Positions 37,797 through 49,211 of a DNA stretch of 64,000 nucleotides are shown here, in pieces. Position numbers and translations under genes: made by a program. Under the pieces are notes generated by a model. The model was given only the letters and a program-made list of their open reading frames with translations, did not search any database and had not been told where the DNA came from. The stretch comes from Lycocorax pyrrhopterus obiensis (lineage: Eukaryota > Chordata > Aves > Passeriformes > Paradisaeidae): assembly GCA_014706295.1 (NCBI GenBank), contig JACSVZ010000007.1:48870975-48934974 (forward strand), read 5' to 3'. Position 1 is the stretch's first letter. Each line of letters opens with the position of its first letter.

Positions 37797-37996
37797 CAGA
37801 GGACAGGCAGGGCACGATTGACCGGGCAGGATGGGATGACTATTCCTCTTGGTGTACTGACCACTACGCTTGTGTCCCTCATGGTGCTGTCCATGACCCT
37901 CTTGCTTCCCATGCAGTCTGAAAGTGAGCCACTGCCTACCAAGGGAAGGGCTCCCATTCCCAGCTGGCCTAGCTGCCTCCTGAGAAATCTCTTTTT
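37797..37996 (-). CDS. Coding exon, 200 nt (largest internal exon)
   Basis: Phase 0 to 2. Excellent acceptor (TCTTTCTTTTCTCCTCAG); donor CTG|GTAAAG. In the linked phase it reads FLRRQLGQLGMGALPLVG, MDSTMRDTSVVVSTPRGIV and IPSCPVNRALPVL. A second frame is open over the same stretch for 129 codons but gives a Gln/His/Arg-rich, less protein-like reading. Phase agrees with the exons at 40,732 and 36,811. Confidence 0.75.
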
Positions 37997-38844
37997 CTGA
38001 GGAGAAAAGAAAGACCATTATTAGCTGTATTTCCCTTCTGCCTCCAAAGAGGCAACTCAGCTGTGTCAAAAAGAGACCGCATCTATCCACTTTCATTGAA
38101 TAGATATTTGAAAAACGGTCAGTTCTAAACTACATTCCCAGAGGTCACTAATTTTAAAATACATTTAATTCCAAAGATCATCACACATTGCAACACTTAC
38201 AGGAAAACCAGAAACATTTAAGCAACTGCTGCATTAGTCTGCAATACCAAATAAAACCCAAAAGCTTGTTCTGACTTATTAGATCTATACCTGAAACCAG
38301 TGAACAACTCTACTGGATAATGCAAGCCTCCCTGTATGCAACAGCAATTAAAATAATTACCATGCTAGTTGACTTCATGTTTAAGTTGGAATGATGTATG
38401 CATTTAAAGAAGAATTCAATATCAAGTTACTAAAAGCACATTAATCGATGTCTTGAAATTGATATTTTGCCACAGCTTTAACTATGTAGAATAGCTGGCT
38501 TTTGGGATTGGGGTTGGGTTTTCTTTCAACATTCGAAGTAAACAGTTTGGACTAATTCCCCATAGCATCTAGGTCCTGAACATTGTAGTGAATGACAGTT
38601 AAAAGAGAAAAAATGACTATCAGGTTGTATATCATAGTCAGGGTTAAATTAAGCAACTTGCTTTTGCTGTATGGTCTGAGTGACAGACTGAAAAATGCCA
38701 AATGGAATTTAAAATTTCAAAAGTAACAGGCAATCTTTCTATCTGTTTTAATAGCCTAAGAAGTTATTAGTACGTGCAGTGAAGTTAATTTTCTCAGATA
38801 TGAGAATGTTTCACTTTGAAAATTTCCCATGTAAAGAAGTGGCA

Positions 38845-38886
<42 letters not shown>
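38845..38886. repeat. (AAT)n microsatellite, 14 units
   Basis: A perfect AAT repeat of about 42 bp in an intron. Pure and long enough to be polymorphic. Confidence 0.95.
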
Positions 38887-38887
<1 letters not shown>

Positions 38888-40731
38888 TATTGCTTTAATA
38901 TTAAAAAAAAGGCATTTTCACAGAAAAGCAATACATTGGCATCAAAGGGAGCTTATAAATATTAATGCATCAGAGCAAAAGCCTGCAGCCACTAAGACTT
39001 TCCACCACACCGAAAACCAGCCAATACGGGCCAGCCACAACCTTGTGGACAGCCCATTTCCCCTCCTGGCATAAAGGCAAGCTCAGCTGAACTACCTTAG
39101 CTTTTCCATCAGCAGAATACTTTGCATTTTTGTTATTAAATATCCGTGACAATCCTTGCTTTCATTATTTTTCACCACTGATGGACTCCACCTCATTGTC
39201 TATCAGGGAAGCAATGAAGCAGCAACTCCAATACTGGGGTGCTTGCTGTCCAGGGACTCCAGCTCGTAGCCACAGCCATCAGAGCACCTGGAAGTTACCC
39301 GGGGGCATCTGAAACATGGCAAGACTCTGCTGTAACAGGGGGACCTTTTGTGGTTTGGTTTCTTGCACACAGATTACCTAGCAGGCAATTAATCAGTTAT
39401 TTTTACCAATTTATATCCAACTACACTTACCTTTTAGCAAGCTTTTCCCCACTAATCTGTATTCTGGAAAGTTTTATGTCTGAAATGGATATAAAGTTGG
39501 CATTTGGGGAATGGAGTTCTCAATTTCCTCAGTCTGTAAAGCATCATAGATCCAAAGGAGAATGGAAATAGAGTGCATCTTTATAGTCTGCTAGGTACAG
39601 ATAACATAGTACAGGGGAGAAAACATCTCACTTCAAACTCGAAGTGCTCTTTAGGTGGGCTGAAAAACCCCCAAGACTTTGCGCTGTCATGGAAGACCTT
39701 TCAAGTAGGATAAAACCCCACAGAATGTATAGCCACATTTTTGCATTTCTTCCTTGTTTGTATAAACAGGGAATAGTCCAAGCAATAGGAGCCCTCACAC
39801 ATCAGACACTACACCACCATAAGTGATTTTCACACCACCACCCCATTCACACATGACATTTGGTAGAACCATCTTATATTTTCCACATCTTCAAAGCATT
39901 ATATCATCCCATTTACAGCCATAAAAATGCTTCTTAAGAGTGCTGTATCAGAACAAAGTGCCCTGAAAGGGACTAGAAGATCAGAGAGGATCTTGACAGA
40001 GCAGCAGCAGCATCACTCTGGTATTCACCTGCAGTGCCATGAATTCCCACTACAACACACACAAACATTCACTAGCATTTCACAGCAAAGATCCAGCTGG
40101 AAACCCACTAACCCCTTATCCTGCAAGAGCAATGACAAAGTGAAGCATCCAACATCAATGCTTCAGATGTTCAAGCAGAAGGGAGGAAAAAGCCATGAAA
40201 GAAATAAAACAGGCACTGCAAGCAGTAACTAAAGGAAATAAACTGCCTTTAATCACTAAATATTAAAACAAAGTTTCTGTCTGTTTAATGAAACGTTACA
40301 GGGCTACTAATTTCAGCACTAAAAAAACCCAGTTAGAGTGGAAATAAAATCTGTGTATCCCAAGTTATAAAAACCATAAAGCCAGTAAATACAAACTCAA
40401 AAGAATCTATTTTCTTTTTAAACTAGGCATTTAAGACGGATCAGTGCTGCTGAGCTCTGCCAGACTCTTTTCTTGGAACTAGTGACCCCAGGTTCTGGGA
40501 GCCTTTACTTGCTACTTTCCCAGCAAGGACAGAAAACCTTTAACCACAGTCTTTTGAAAGAAAAAAAACCTGAAAAATCATCAGTGGGAAGAAGGAATGA
40601 TTAGCAGCTGCACAGAAAAATTATTAAAGGCAATGAGTTATTCATCCTACCCAGGCATTCCGAGACAGATTTAGTACCTGACGACAATTATAAGCAATTG
40701 GGCAGGGTTCAGCCTTTAGCCATAGGCTTAC

Positions 40732-40844
40732 CCCACCAGACATTATCAGATCCAGTTCCCAGCTATGGCAAACAGCCACACCACGTGATCTCTTTATAAC
40801 CTTATTAAAAAACAGCTTCAAACCAAGCTCTTTTGGAACTGTAT
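40732..40844 (-). CDS. Coding exon, 113 nt
   Basis: Phase 1 to 0. Good donor GGG|GTAAGC. It reads VPKELGLKLFFNKVIKRSRG and VCHSWELDLIMSGG. The acceptor TAATGGAAG is poor; an AG 6 nt further in gives the same phase. Joins the 200-nt exon in frame. Confidence 0.65.
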
Positions 40845-40955
40845 CTTCCATTACAAGACATTAATTTCCCAAAGGTCAGAGTCCTTCAGATTTGCCGGCT
40901 AAATTGCTCTGGCATCATCCTTTGGCTTCAATAAACTGCTTGCTTCCTTAAGCAC

Positions 40956-41093
40956 TGCAAAGAGCACACACGTCCTCTCTGCTCCCAGTTCCCTTTGTCT
41001 CCCCATGACCACAGTCACCCCAACGTTAATATGACCCATTCCTTTCAAAAGTCTTTCTAAGGTCATGAGACACCAGTGATGACTCAAAGAGAC
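40956..41093 (-). CDS. Coding exon, donor uncertain
   Basis: Phase 0 start. Excellent acceptor (GGTGCCTCTTCTCAG). The frame reads VSLSHHWCLMTLERLLKGMG, GVTVVMGRQRELGAERT and continues FAVLKEASSLLK to a stop at 40,901. The GT after TTTGCA is used as the end here. A GT at 40,969-40,968 (ACGT|GTGTGC) would supply the single base needed by the next exon. Confidence 0.65.
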
Positions 41094-41217
41094 CTGAGAA
41101 GAGGCACCAGAATCACGAGGCAGAAGACAATATCCCTTCCAGGGAGAGACATGGTATTCATCTTTATATATAAAAAACTCTCACTGCAGAAGCTATTAGA
41201 GGTTTCTAGAAACATAT

Positions 41218-41735
41218 GAACATGGTGGGATGGCTCCTATGACTGGAGAGTTGGAATGGGAGGATACCAGCTCTTTAGGAAGGACAGGCCAGGGGGACAA
41301 GGACAGGATGTCACCCTCTATGTCAATGACCAGCTGGAGTGCAAGGAGCTCTGCCTGGGAATGGATGAGGAGCACACTGAGAGCTTATGGGTCAGGCCTA
41401 AAGGGATGGCAGGACAGATGACACTGTAGTGATGGTCTGACACAGATCACCTGACCAGGGAGACCAAGCAGATGAGGCCCTGTGTAAACAGATAGGAACA
41501 GCCTCACTCTCACAATCCCTGATTCTCACAGGAGACTTCCCAGCAAGATCATGGAACACATCCTCCTAGAAACTATACTAAGACACTTGGACAATACGGA
41601 GGTGATTGGTGACAGGTAGCAAATTGTGTCTGCCAAATTTGGTGGCTAAAGGAAGAGCAACTGATGCCATTGACCTGGACTTGTACAAAGCATTTGACAC
41701 TGTCCCACGTGACATCTTTGTCTCTAAACTGGAGA
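41218..41735 (+). mobile_element. CR1 pol fragment with internal deletions
   Basis: The first half corresponds to the CR1 ORF2 endonuclease (WRVGMGGYQLF..., YVNDQLECKELC, with frame breaks). After a gap it resumes in the reverse transcriptase near 'SKIMEHILLE' and ends around LYKAFDTVPRDIFVSKLE. The region linking these blocks is missing, and stops interrupt both, so it is dead. Plus strand, in an intron antisense to the gene. Family recognition is from memory of avian CR1 proteins. Confidence 0.85.
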
Positions 41736-42130
41736 TGTGCCTTGATGTCCTGAGAAGGAGGGTCAGCTGCTCTCATCTTCACTGCACAAAGACCACCAGC
41801 TCAGTATAGCCAGTGAGACAAGGCTCTGCTGGGCCCCAGGCTGGTGCTGCTGGTTCTGCAGGTCTCCTGCACACCACAAGGGAAAACAAACGCACACCTC
41901 CACTCGGCTAAAGCCAAGAGGTACAGAGAGAAAGGCATGTCTGCCAAGCCAGCTTTCATCTAGAAATGGCTTTTAATCTACTAACTCTGAAACCAAAGGC
42001 TGTACATCCTCTGCAACTTTCCAAGACTTTGGCAAACAGCCTTGAATAAACCTTTTGGGAGTTTTTATAGAGGCCAGACACCCACTGAGACATGCATGAG
42101 AAATGTGCAATACACAAATTTTTTTTTCAC

Positions 42131-42273
42131 TTCTTGGATCTCTAAAAGAGATTGGGCATTTTTTTGGCAGAAATTACAGACATATTTAAGTTCAGCAACT
42201 TGCCATGCAAAAATGAGTTTATTCATCTCCAGCCAGGCTTCAAGTAAGATATATAGGTGTCTGGGGCTTTCTT
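42131..42273 (-). CDS. Coding exon, 143 nt
   Basis: Phase 1 to 0. The acceptor tract CTTTCTCTTGTTTCTATAAT precedes several in-phase AGs (GAAG). It reads RHLYILLEAWLEMNKLIFAW and QVAELKYVCNFCQKNAQ, ending LLEIQE at donor GAA|GTGAAA. Phase fits both sides. Confidence 0.7.
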
Positions 42274-42886
42274 CTTCGTGCAAATTATAGAAACAAGAGA
42301 AAGTTACCATGTCTGCTCAGTGAAGAAACCAACTGCAACTCCTTTTTTCCTCTCTGTAAGGGACTGTGTTTTGGCACTGTGCAAGTCAGACACCAAGCCT
42401 CCCTTAAGTTTCATCACCTTTGAGAACCCTTGTGATTTCTTGTCTTTTACACTCACCAAGTGACCACTGTTTGCATATGCATGGAACAAATTTTCCTCTA
42501 TGGAACTGCAGTCAGCCATAGATTCACAGATGTAACCAATAACAGGAGCCTACGCAGGGAAGTTACTGCGGCCAGATAAATGCACTGGCACAGATAACAA
42601 TCAGGTTAAAAGGACATCCATGCAAAGGTTTAGCATTCCTAGACATTCCTAGAAAGCTTTTCCCCTCAAACTCTGCATCAGTTCAGGCCCACATAACTCA
42701 TCCAATCAGCTCCTGTTTTGTTTGTTCCTTTGAGAGGCATTTCAAGCTTCACCCTTTATTTTGGGGCACTTATGAATACAGATTTTATTTTAAAGAGGAC
42801 TGTCTGGTTAAGCCCCAAATAAAAAGCTGGTTAAAAGCAGTTCAGTATCATATGAAATTGGATTTCACCTTTATTTCATTATGCAC

Positions 42887-42971
42887 CCTTCCCAAACACT
42901 GTATGAACCACATCAGTGGAAAACAGACTAGCACTTAGAATCTGAAAAGTGCACTCCTGCAGTCTGGTACT
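42887..42971 (-). CDS. Coding exon, 85 nt
   Basis: Phase 0 to 1. Superb acceptor (CATCTTTTTCCTCTCAAATAG). The only open frame reads STRLQECTFQILSASLFSTD and VVHTVFGK. The donor AAGG|GTGCAT is weak but leaves the base that completes the first codon of the exon at 42,273. Confidence 0.65.
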
Positions 42972-43266
42972 CTATTTGAGAGGAAAAAGATGTTCAGCAG
43001 AAAATACATAGTACAAATTAAAGAAATGTGAATTGGATTGCTTTTCTCCATTTGAACAGATGCAGATGCCAATACCAATAATGGGAATTTCCCTCCACTG
43101 CAACTGATTCTTCTGCTCGAGTTTACTTCAACATAGATCAAATAAAAATGATTTTACTTTATTTGGAAGCCTCATTAGACAGGTTTATAATAAAATGAAA
43201 GCTTGGCTTCCAGCAAGTGATGATCAGACTGTTTGAAAATATTCTATTTATTGACATGCGGCTAAC

Positions 43267-43360
43267 TTCCCTGAGAAGCAGTAGGATAGAGCAGTAGGAT
43301 AGAGCATTTGACAGTGCTGCAGTGAATATTCTTGATGGTCTACAGAAACTACACACAATC
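43267..43360 (-). CDS. Coding exon with internal 13-bp tandem duplication
   Basis: Phase 2 to 0. Excellent acceptor (CTTTATTTCATTTCCAG), donor GAA|GTTAGC. It reads IVCSFCRPSRIFTAALSNAL then SYCSILLLLRE. A 13-bp unit is repeated in tandem at 43,278-43,303. With both copies the frame agrees with the next exon; with one copy it would not. Confidence 0.65.
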
Positions 43361-43818
43361 CTGGAAATGAAATAAAGTTTCTGCAACATGCAATATTTGA
43401 GTATGGTCCTTACAAGAAAAAGTATCTAAACGGAAAGACAGCAAGTTAATAAATGTTCTTTATTATAAAGTACACAGAATAATTTTAATAGCTGATGTGA
43501 AAATTGGGGTGGGGATCAAAAAGAATAAATTAAAAAAACCTAACACACACACCCTGGGCAAAAAAGTTCAGGTAAGAGAACAGAGTTTTCCACTGATCTC
43601 ATTGGATAGGGCTGCAGTTTGAGGAGTTGGAAATCCAACATAGGGAACAAGGTACTGCTGCCAACCTCTTAATATCAAGGCAATATAGACCATGAAGATT
43701 CACAGAAATACACCAAAAGCTTTGAGCAGGGATAGGCATAGGATCAGCCAAGGTCAGAAAGTACAAACTTGAAGCTAGACCAGAGATTAGACAGTGAGAT
43801 GAAGTCTCTCTTGTTTAC

Positions 43819-43832
43819 CATTGTTTCTGCAC
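43819..43832 (-). CDS. 14-nt micro-exon
   Basis: Phase 0 to 2. Superb acceptor (GATACTGTTTTGTGCTTTTCAG) and donor ATG|GTAAAC. It encodes VQKQ plus the first two bases of a Trp codon completed by the next exon. Its length and phase are exactly those needed between the exons at 44,085-44,213 and 43,267-43,360. Confidence 0.55.
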
Positions 43833-44084
43833 CTGAAAAGCACAAAACAGTATCTTCAAGAAATCTCCACCCTAGCTGGTGCAAATTCCATCATGGTGAT
43901 TAGACCACTTCAGAGAAGCACATCTATGTATGTGCTACAAATACATCTATTTTATCAGGCATTTTATCTGCTCTACATTACACTGAAGTCTGCTGTTAGA
44001 GAAAGATTAAAATTCTCCCCATTTCTTCCAGCCCATAGGGGTCTTGCATTAAGCAGTAGCATATGTATAGGTTTGTGAGAACAC

Positions 44085-44213
44085 CCATTTTCTTGTTTGT
44101 TTCAGTGGGTTGTTAACAGCGCAGTAAGAGGAAAAAAGCCAGCCCTCTGATAAATCATAAAACACAAATACTTCCTGGTTTTTATCCAAGCTGTTAGAAA
44201 AACATACATCTGT
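44085..44213 (-). CDS. Coding exon, 42 or 129 nt
   Basis: Phase 0 to 0. Superb acceptor (TCATTCACTTTACCTTTCAG). It reads TDVCFSNSLDKNQE and then VFVFYDLSEGWLFSSYC. Two donors leave the same phase: GAA|GTATTT (end 44,172) and TGG|GTGTTC (end 44,085). Confidence 0.6.
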
Positions 44214-45395
44214 CTGAAAGGTAAAGTGAATGACAAAGACAGAAGTTCAATACAAATCCTGTTTGCTTGCAAGAAATTTAGAGCATCCCATCTCTGTGAA
44301 CCAAACATTCTTTTTCTGATTAGCTTCAGTCCTTCTGCAGGCGTGACTTTTGCCCAAGAGGTCCCTTCAGAGCTCTGCCTTGAGCCAATACCCACAGCAC
44401 GTGCCTTGCTGTCTCCCACACCCCTGACCTTCCATGGCACACATTGCTGTTCCTCTTTCTCACACTGACACTGGGGTACTAATGAACACAGAGGGCCCTC
44501 TAATTCATCCTGGCCTTGGGTTTTTTTCTTGGCTTAGCCTAGACAGCAGCTGTTACACCCATCATTTCCATCAGTGACTGGACACGTGTTTTGAGATGAC
44601 AACTTTCCCAAATATGGCCAGGGCATGCAGGTGCTGATATACAACCCCCAAAATGCTGTTACATTTTCTAACCAGATTCCACTCTAGCCCAGCTGCAGAT
44701 CTGCTGGGAGGTCTGCTACACTGCATAACTGGGAGAGACACAGTATTTCTTGGGCCTCCTCAGATTTTCTAGAAGCTGCCTCGACAAGCTAAATCCTACC
44801 ATTGTACCTGAGCTCTGTTACTCATACCCTACACTTCTTCCTCTCAGAAAAAAAAGCCTTAGGCCAAACAGTTCAGCTGCATCTTTTATTTGCTTCCCTT
44901 TATGGACTTATCTAGATTATCTGGTACCTGTGCCTCCCCATTACAACACTGGTGTGATCACAACACACCGATGACTTTAAAAGATAATCTAAATTCCTCT
45001 TACAGGAAAAGGAAAAGCTACATTTCTATTCTCATCTACCAAATTACCATTGTCCTTATCACTAAGGAGGTGGACATATAAACAGCTGATCCAGCTTTAG
45101 AGTGGGATCTGGAGAGACAGTCACACAAAGGCACAGTAGCAGCTAGTTGTTTTCCTCCAGGTTATATTTGTTCGTCTCCAGCCTGAAACTCACTCTTCAA
45201 TCCCAATAATTGGCAGCAACTAATTAGAAGGAAAAATACAAGTAGTTTATTAAATGTTTCATTAAACGTTGATTACATGTTTGATTACACATGATCACAG
45301 AACAAATCTCCCTTGGACAAGCATAGTCATTTTCTCTTGCTCGCTTCTTTTGTTAGTAGACACAGGAGAGAAGCACTGTGGAGATGCTGTTGTAC

Positions 45396-45532
45396 CATGC
45401 ACTGGGATTTCAAGCCTATAGGTGACTGCACAAGGCAAGGAGAAGCTGATGACTCCTCTGCTGCTTGAGACTGATTTCCACATTGCTCATTATTGGATGC
45501 ACACTGCTGCACCCTGTGTTCTCTTTTCAGGG
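45396..45532 (-). CDS. Coding exon, 137 nt, polar linker
   Basis: Phase 1 to 0. The acceptor is CTCTGTTGAATGTGAAAG and the donor ATG|GTACAA. It reads LKREHRVQQCASNNEQCGN and QSQAAEESSASPCLVQSPIG. Unlike its neighbours it is polar and low in Leu, so it may be a flexible linker. A second frame is also open here. Confidence 0.45.
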
Positions 45533-46503
45533 CTTTCACATTCAACAGAGTGTTATATACAGGATCAGCTCAAAGATACTGCCAGAATTACATCACAGGT
45601 TAACTGGAGATACAATCAACATAAAGGAAAAGGACTTGTTACAACATTTAAATTGCTGTAATTCCAAAATATATATAAGAACTTGAAGAATCATTAAACA
45701 TAAGAAAAAAATCTGTGTTAAATTACAGCTTCGAATGATGTCAAAAATCCTGAATGTCTTAGATCTTTGAACTATAAGTAATGTGACTTTTGTTCATCCC
45801 ATTTGCTGTTGCTTAAGTTATCAAGTAACAGTAAATTAAAATGACTGAACCATATTATACTACTAAAATTTGCAAATGTACACATTTACCTCTCAATCTC
45901 TTAGTAAATAAAAAAAATTGCTCTGAATATTTTCATGAATTCTTGTTTGTGAGGGCAAAAGAAAATCCTTGAACAAGTGCCTGCTTTTACACTCCACTAG
46001 CACATCTATCTGCAACAGCAGGATTTCTTATCCCAAGAAGTCTTTTTCCCTGGCAGCATGTTTTCACAGCTCCTTGCACATCAGATCCTGCAGTCAGCTG
46101 TGTTTCATAGCCAAGGAGGCTGCCCCACACCCAGCTTTACGTAACCCCCTTGCACGCGGTTGCTCAGCCTTGCTGACTTCACGCCTGCGCTGGGTGGGTA
46201 TTATGGACTGGCAGGGTTTTGTGCTTGGTCAGTCCAAGGTGCCAAATACACAGGCATCACCTTAAGGGCAGAAGTTAATCCAATTTAGCAAAAACATTCC
46301 TCTTCAAAATCATCTCAGTTGACCATAAAAATGTCATGATAGCTATAAAATGAGAATCAAAACCTTGCAAAAGTTGCACTTAAGAAACTGTAAACTGTCA
46401 TATTATTTGGACTACTCCCCCACATCTCAATGAAACACTACGTCACCCCTAATTATTTTCTCTAGTTTCCAGATAAAAATAAAAAAATTGCCAGGTAACT
46501 TAC

Positions 46504-46601
46504 ATTTTTGCAAGAATAATTTGAACACCTGCCTTTTCCCCTCCATCTGAATTTCAGCATCAACATCCACATTGCATAAAAAAATCTTCCTCCAGCCTGG
46601 C
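46504..46601 (-). CDS. Coding exon, 98 nt
   Basis: Phase 2 to 1. Strong donor AAT|GTAAGT; acceptor GACATGCAG has only a fair tract. It reads PGWRKIFLCNVDVDAEIQ and MEGKRQVFKLFLQK. A shorter version starting at the ATTCAG before MEGK would break phase with the exon at 48,480. Confidence 0.5.
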
Positions 46602-48479
46602 CTGCATGTCTCCACATCACTGCCCCAAGGCAGACACCAGCCAAACATCCCCCCAGTCCCACAGATGGCACTCAGACCTGGAAGGCTGCAGACCAGCCAG
46701 CACAGCTGACAACAGCCCACCAGGGCAGTCCAACAACACCATATCCAGCCTTGATTTTGCAGCAGGACCCTCTCTCAAAGCCTGGCTACAGACCAGTTCC
46801 AGTGTAAAGTACTAAAGGGCAAATTTTTTGAACCGACAAAAGCATTGACCTACATATTGGGCAGACATAATACCTACAGTTCCAATTACTAATTTCCAAT
46901 GGAGTTTACAACAGCAGCCCAGCGCTCCAGGGCACTTTTAAACCACAGACCCTGCTTACAGAGGTACACTACATCTTCATTTATGTCCCTGTCTGTCTTC
47001 AGCATATTCAGTCAGAAGTGACACTGGAAAGGTAAAAGATCATTTAATTATGATTCCACTGTTTTCACATTGTGGTGTTCTCATTAGAAAAATCCTAGTA
47101 AAGTCACACCTAGACTTTTTTCAGAAACTTTCCCTGGTGAAAATTAACTTCTCTGCTCACACCACTAGTGAGAGAAAAAGCCTACACACAAACAATTAGG
47201 AAATGAAAGAAAAAAATGTAAAACTGCATTTTTGGCCATTTAAGGCTATGAACTGAGAAAGAACGAATAAGCCCTTATGTGAAAACAAAACAAAATTTTA
47301 ACATTGTTAAAAGCTGGAATATTTCTCTTTTTCAAGTAATTCTCTATAAATACGCCACTATAATTAAGGCCCTAACCCACAAAGTCTTGCATCCTATCCT
47401 ACAGTAAACCGCTTACAGATGATTCCAAAGATAACCTGTGTGCTGAACTTGACATTAAATTTCTCCCTCTGCTCATACACAAGAGAGAACTAGAGAGAAC
47501 GTAACACCAAAGAGTAAGTTTCTTTTAAATTCTTCCTGAAAGTTAACCACTGCCTCAGTGCTCGGCTTGCTCAAGATCTGATGTCTCTATTCACCTACAG
47601 CCATCCAGTTCTTGTGCTGTAATTTAATGGCACCAAGCCAAACATCACTGGTCTTGCACATTTCTAGTAGTGTAAGTAGGCAGGGCAGGCTTATGCTGTT
47701 GAGTACAAAACACTTCCACTGATGATGAACATGCTCAGAAAATACAGGCAACAGAAGCTGTGGATGTGAAGCTTGCCATTATAGACACTTCATGCACATA
47801 GCTAAGTTTGTATTTCTTCTATAAACCCAGATAAAAAGGTATTTTTAAAGAGCTAAAGTTCAAATTCAGTTTTTCAGTGAAAAGGTTTCACATGAAATGG
47901 GTTTTAAAACTGCAGCCTCTGAGGAGGATGTACTGAGTCCCATCCGTGCCTCAATCAAAATATTCCAGGGACAGGAGGCCAGAACTGTAAACTCTGCCTC
48001 TCATGCTATCCCTCGCTTTTACTGCTGGTGCTCTTTACTCCCTCACCCACCTCACTGCTCTCACTTGGAACGCCGAGGCTTCCACTAGCTGCATCCCACA
48101 GGCTCAACAGTTACCCTGGCTACATCTGCATCTCACTCCAAAGGCCCATCTATCCTGCACTCCACACAAAAGCAAGAAACTCCTCGAGTCCTTCCACGTT
48201 CATCCTGCAGTACCCACTGCCTTCATTTGCTGTTATTAGAAAACCTGAATGCGACACCTGCGCATTCTGGGACCCAACGACAGAGGGCTAAAGAGTCCCC
48301 AGCCTCCCCAGCCCTTGCCTGGGAGGGCACTGCAATACTGCAGCCATCCCTGCTGCTCTCTCACGCCACTGATACAAGACAGGGTGGCAGCTGTCGTGCT
48401 GTCCTTTCTATCCTCCACAGCATGGTACTATGGGGGGAAAGAGAAAAGCACCTGCTAGGGACCATCATATCTCTCATAC

Positions 48480-48563
48480 CCAAAGCAACCAGCAGGAAGT
48501 TTTTGAACATCAGTGAGCATTTTGGACATTGCCATAAACTGTTGTTGCATAGCAACAACAATC
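48480..48563 (-). CDS. Coding exon, about 84 nt
   Basis: Phase 2 to 2. Donor TGG|GTATGA. It reads IVVAMQQQFMAMSKMLTDVQ and KLPAGCF. The acceptor ATGAAATTCAG is weak; the frame is open upstream as MEYLVMVLAHCPANPAGVLS, so the exon may start earlier. Confidence 0.5.
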
Positions 48564-48713
48564 CTGAATTTCATCACTTCTGTGCATATGCTCAAGACAC
48601 CAGCTGGATTAGCTGGACAGTGGGCCAGTACCATCACCAAGTACTCCATTCAGAATGGAAACTACTCTAGCAGCCCTTTACCACTTACACAGCTGCAGAA
48701 TGGACAAATCACA

Positions 48714-48957
48714 CATAGAATCACAGCATCAGTTAGGTTGGAAAAGTCCTCTGAGATCAAGTCCAACCGATGACTGAAGACCACCATGTCAACTAAACCA
48801 TGGCAGCAAGTGCCACCTCCAGCATTTCCTTAAAGAACTCCAGGGGTGATGACTCCACCACCTCCCTGAGCAGCCCACTGCAGTATCTAATCACCCGTTC
48901 TGTGAAGAATTTCTGCCTAATGCCTAAATTAAGCCTCCCCTGGTACCCAGTCACAGG
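48714..48957 (-). mobile_element. CR1 LINE, antisense 3' end
   Basis: CR1 3' end in minus orientation: CATAGAATCACAG..., GGTTGGAAAAGTCCTCTGAG, then CTCCCTGAGCAGCCCACTGCAG. About 245 bp, 5'-truncated. It lies in an intron in the same orientation as the gene. Confidence 0.9.
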
Positions 48958-49130
48958 GTGCTTAACATAATTTCTTCAACACAAGTGGGACCATACAGAA
49001 ATTCTTCCAAAGGATTTACAAAGCCAAAAAGAAAAAGACCACATTTAAATCTCCTCCTTGAAAAAACAACAAAAAACCCAAACAAAACCCCACAGAAATC
49101 CAACAAACAAATGACAAAAAAAAATCATAC

Positions 49131-49211
49131 CTTAGAGAAGCAAGGGAGAGAGACCAGAAATGCACTCTCCAACAGATCAACAGCATGGGAAATCTATGGC
49201 CCACTGCCAAT
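49131..49211 (-). CDS. Coding exon, 81 nt
   Basis: Phase 2 to 2. Both splice sites are excellent: TGTTCTTATTTTATACTCAG and AAG|GTATGA. The only open frame reads LAVGHRFPMLLICWRV and HFWSLSLASL. Phase agrees on both sides. Confidence 0.75.

Noticed and set aside
42454..42502. Minus-strand segment with donor TTG|GTGAGT
   Set aside because: The exons at 42,887 and 42,273 already join in phase without it; kept out, although it could be an alternative exon.
48227..48670. Plus-strand 147-codon open frame
   Set aside because: It is the shadow of the minus-strand exon region at 48,480-48,650 and shows no domain.
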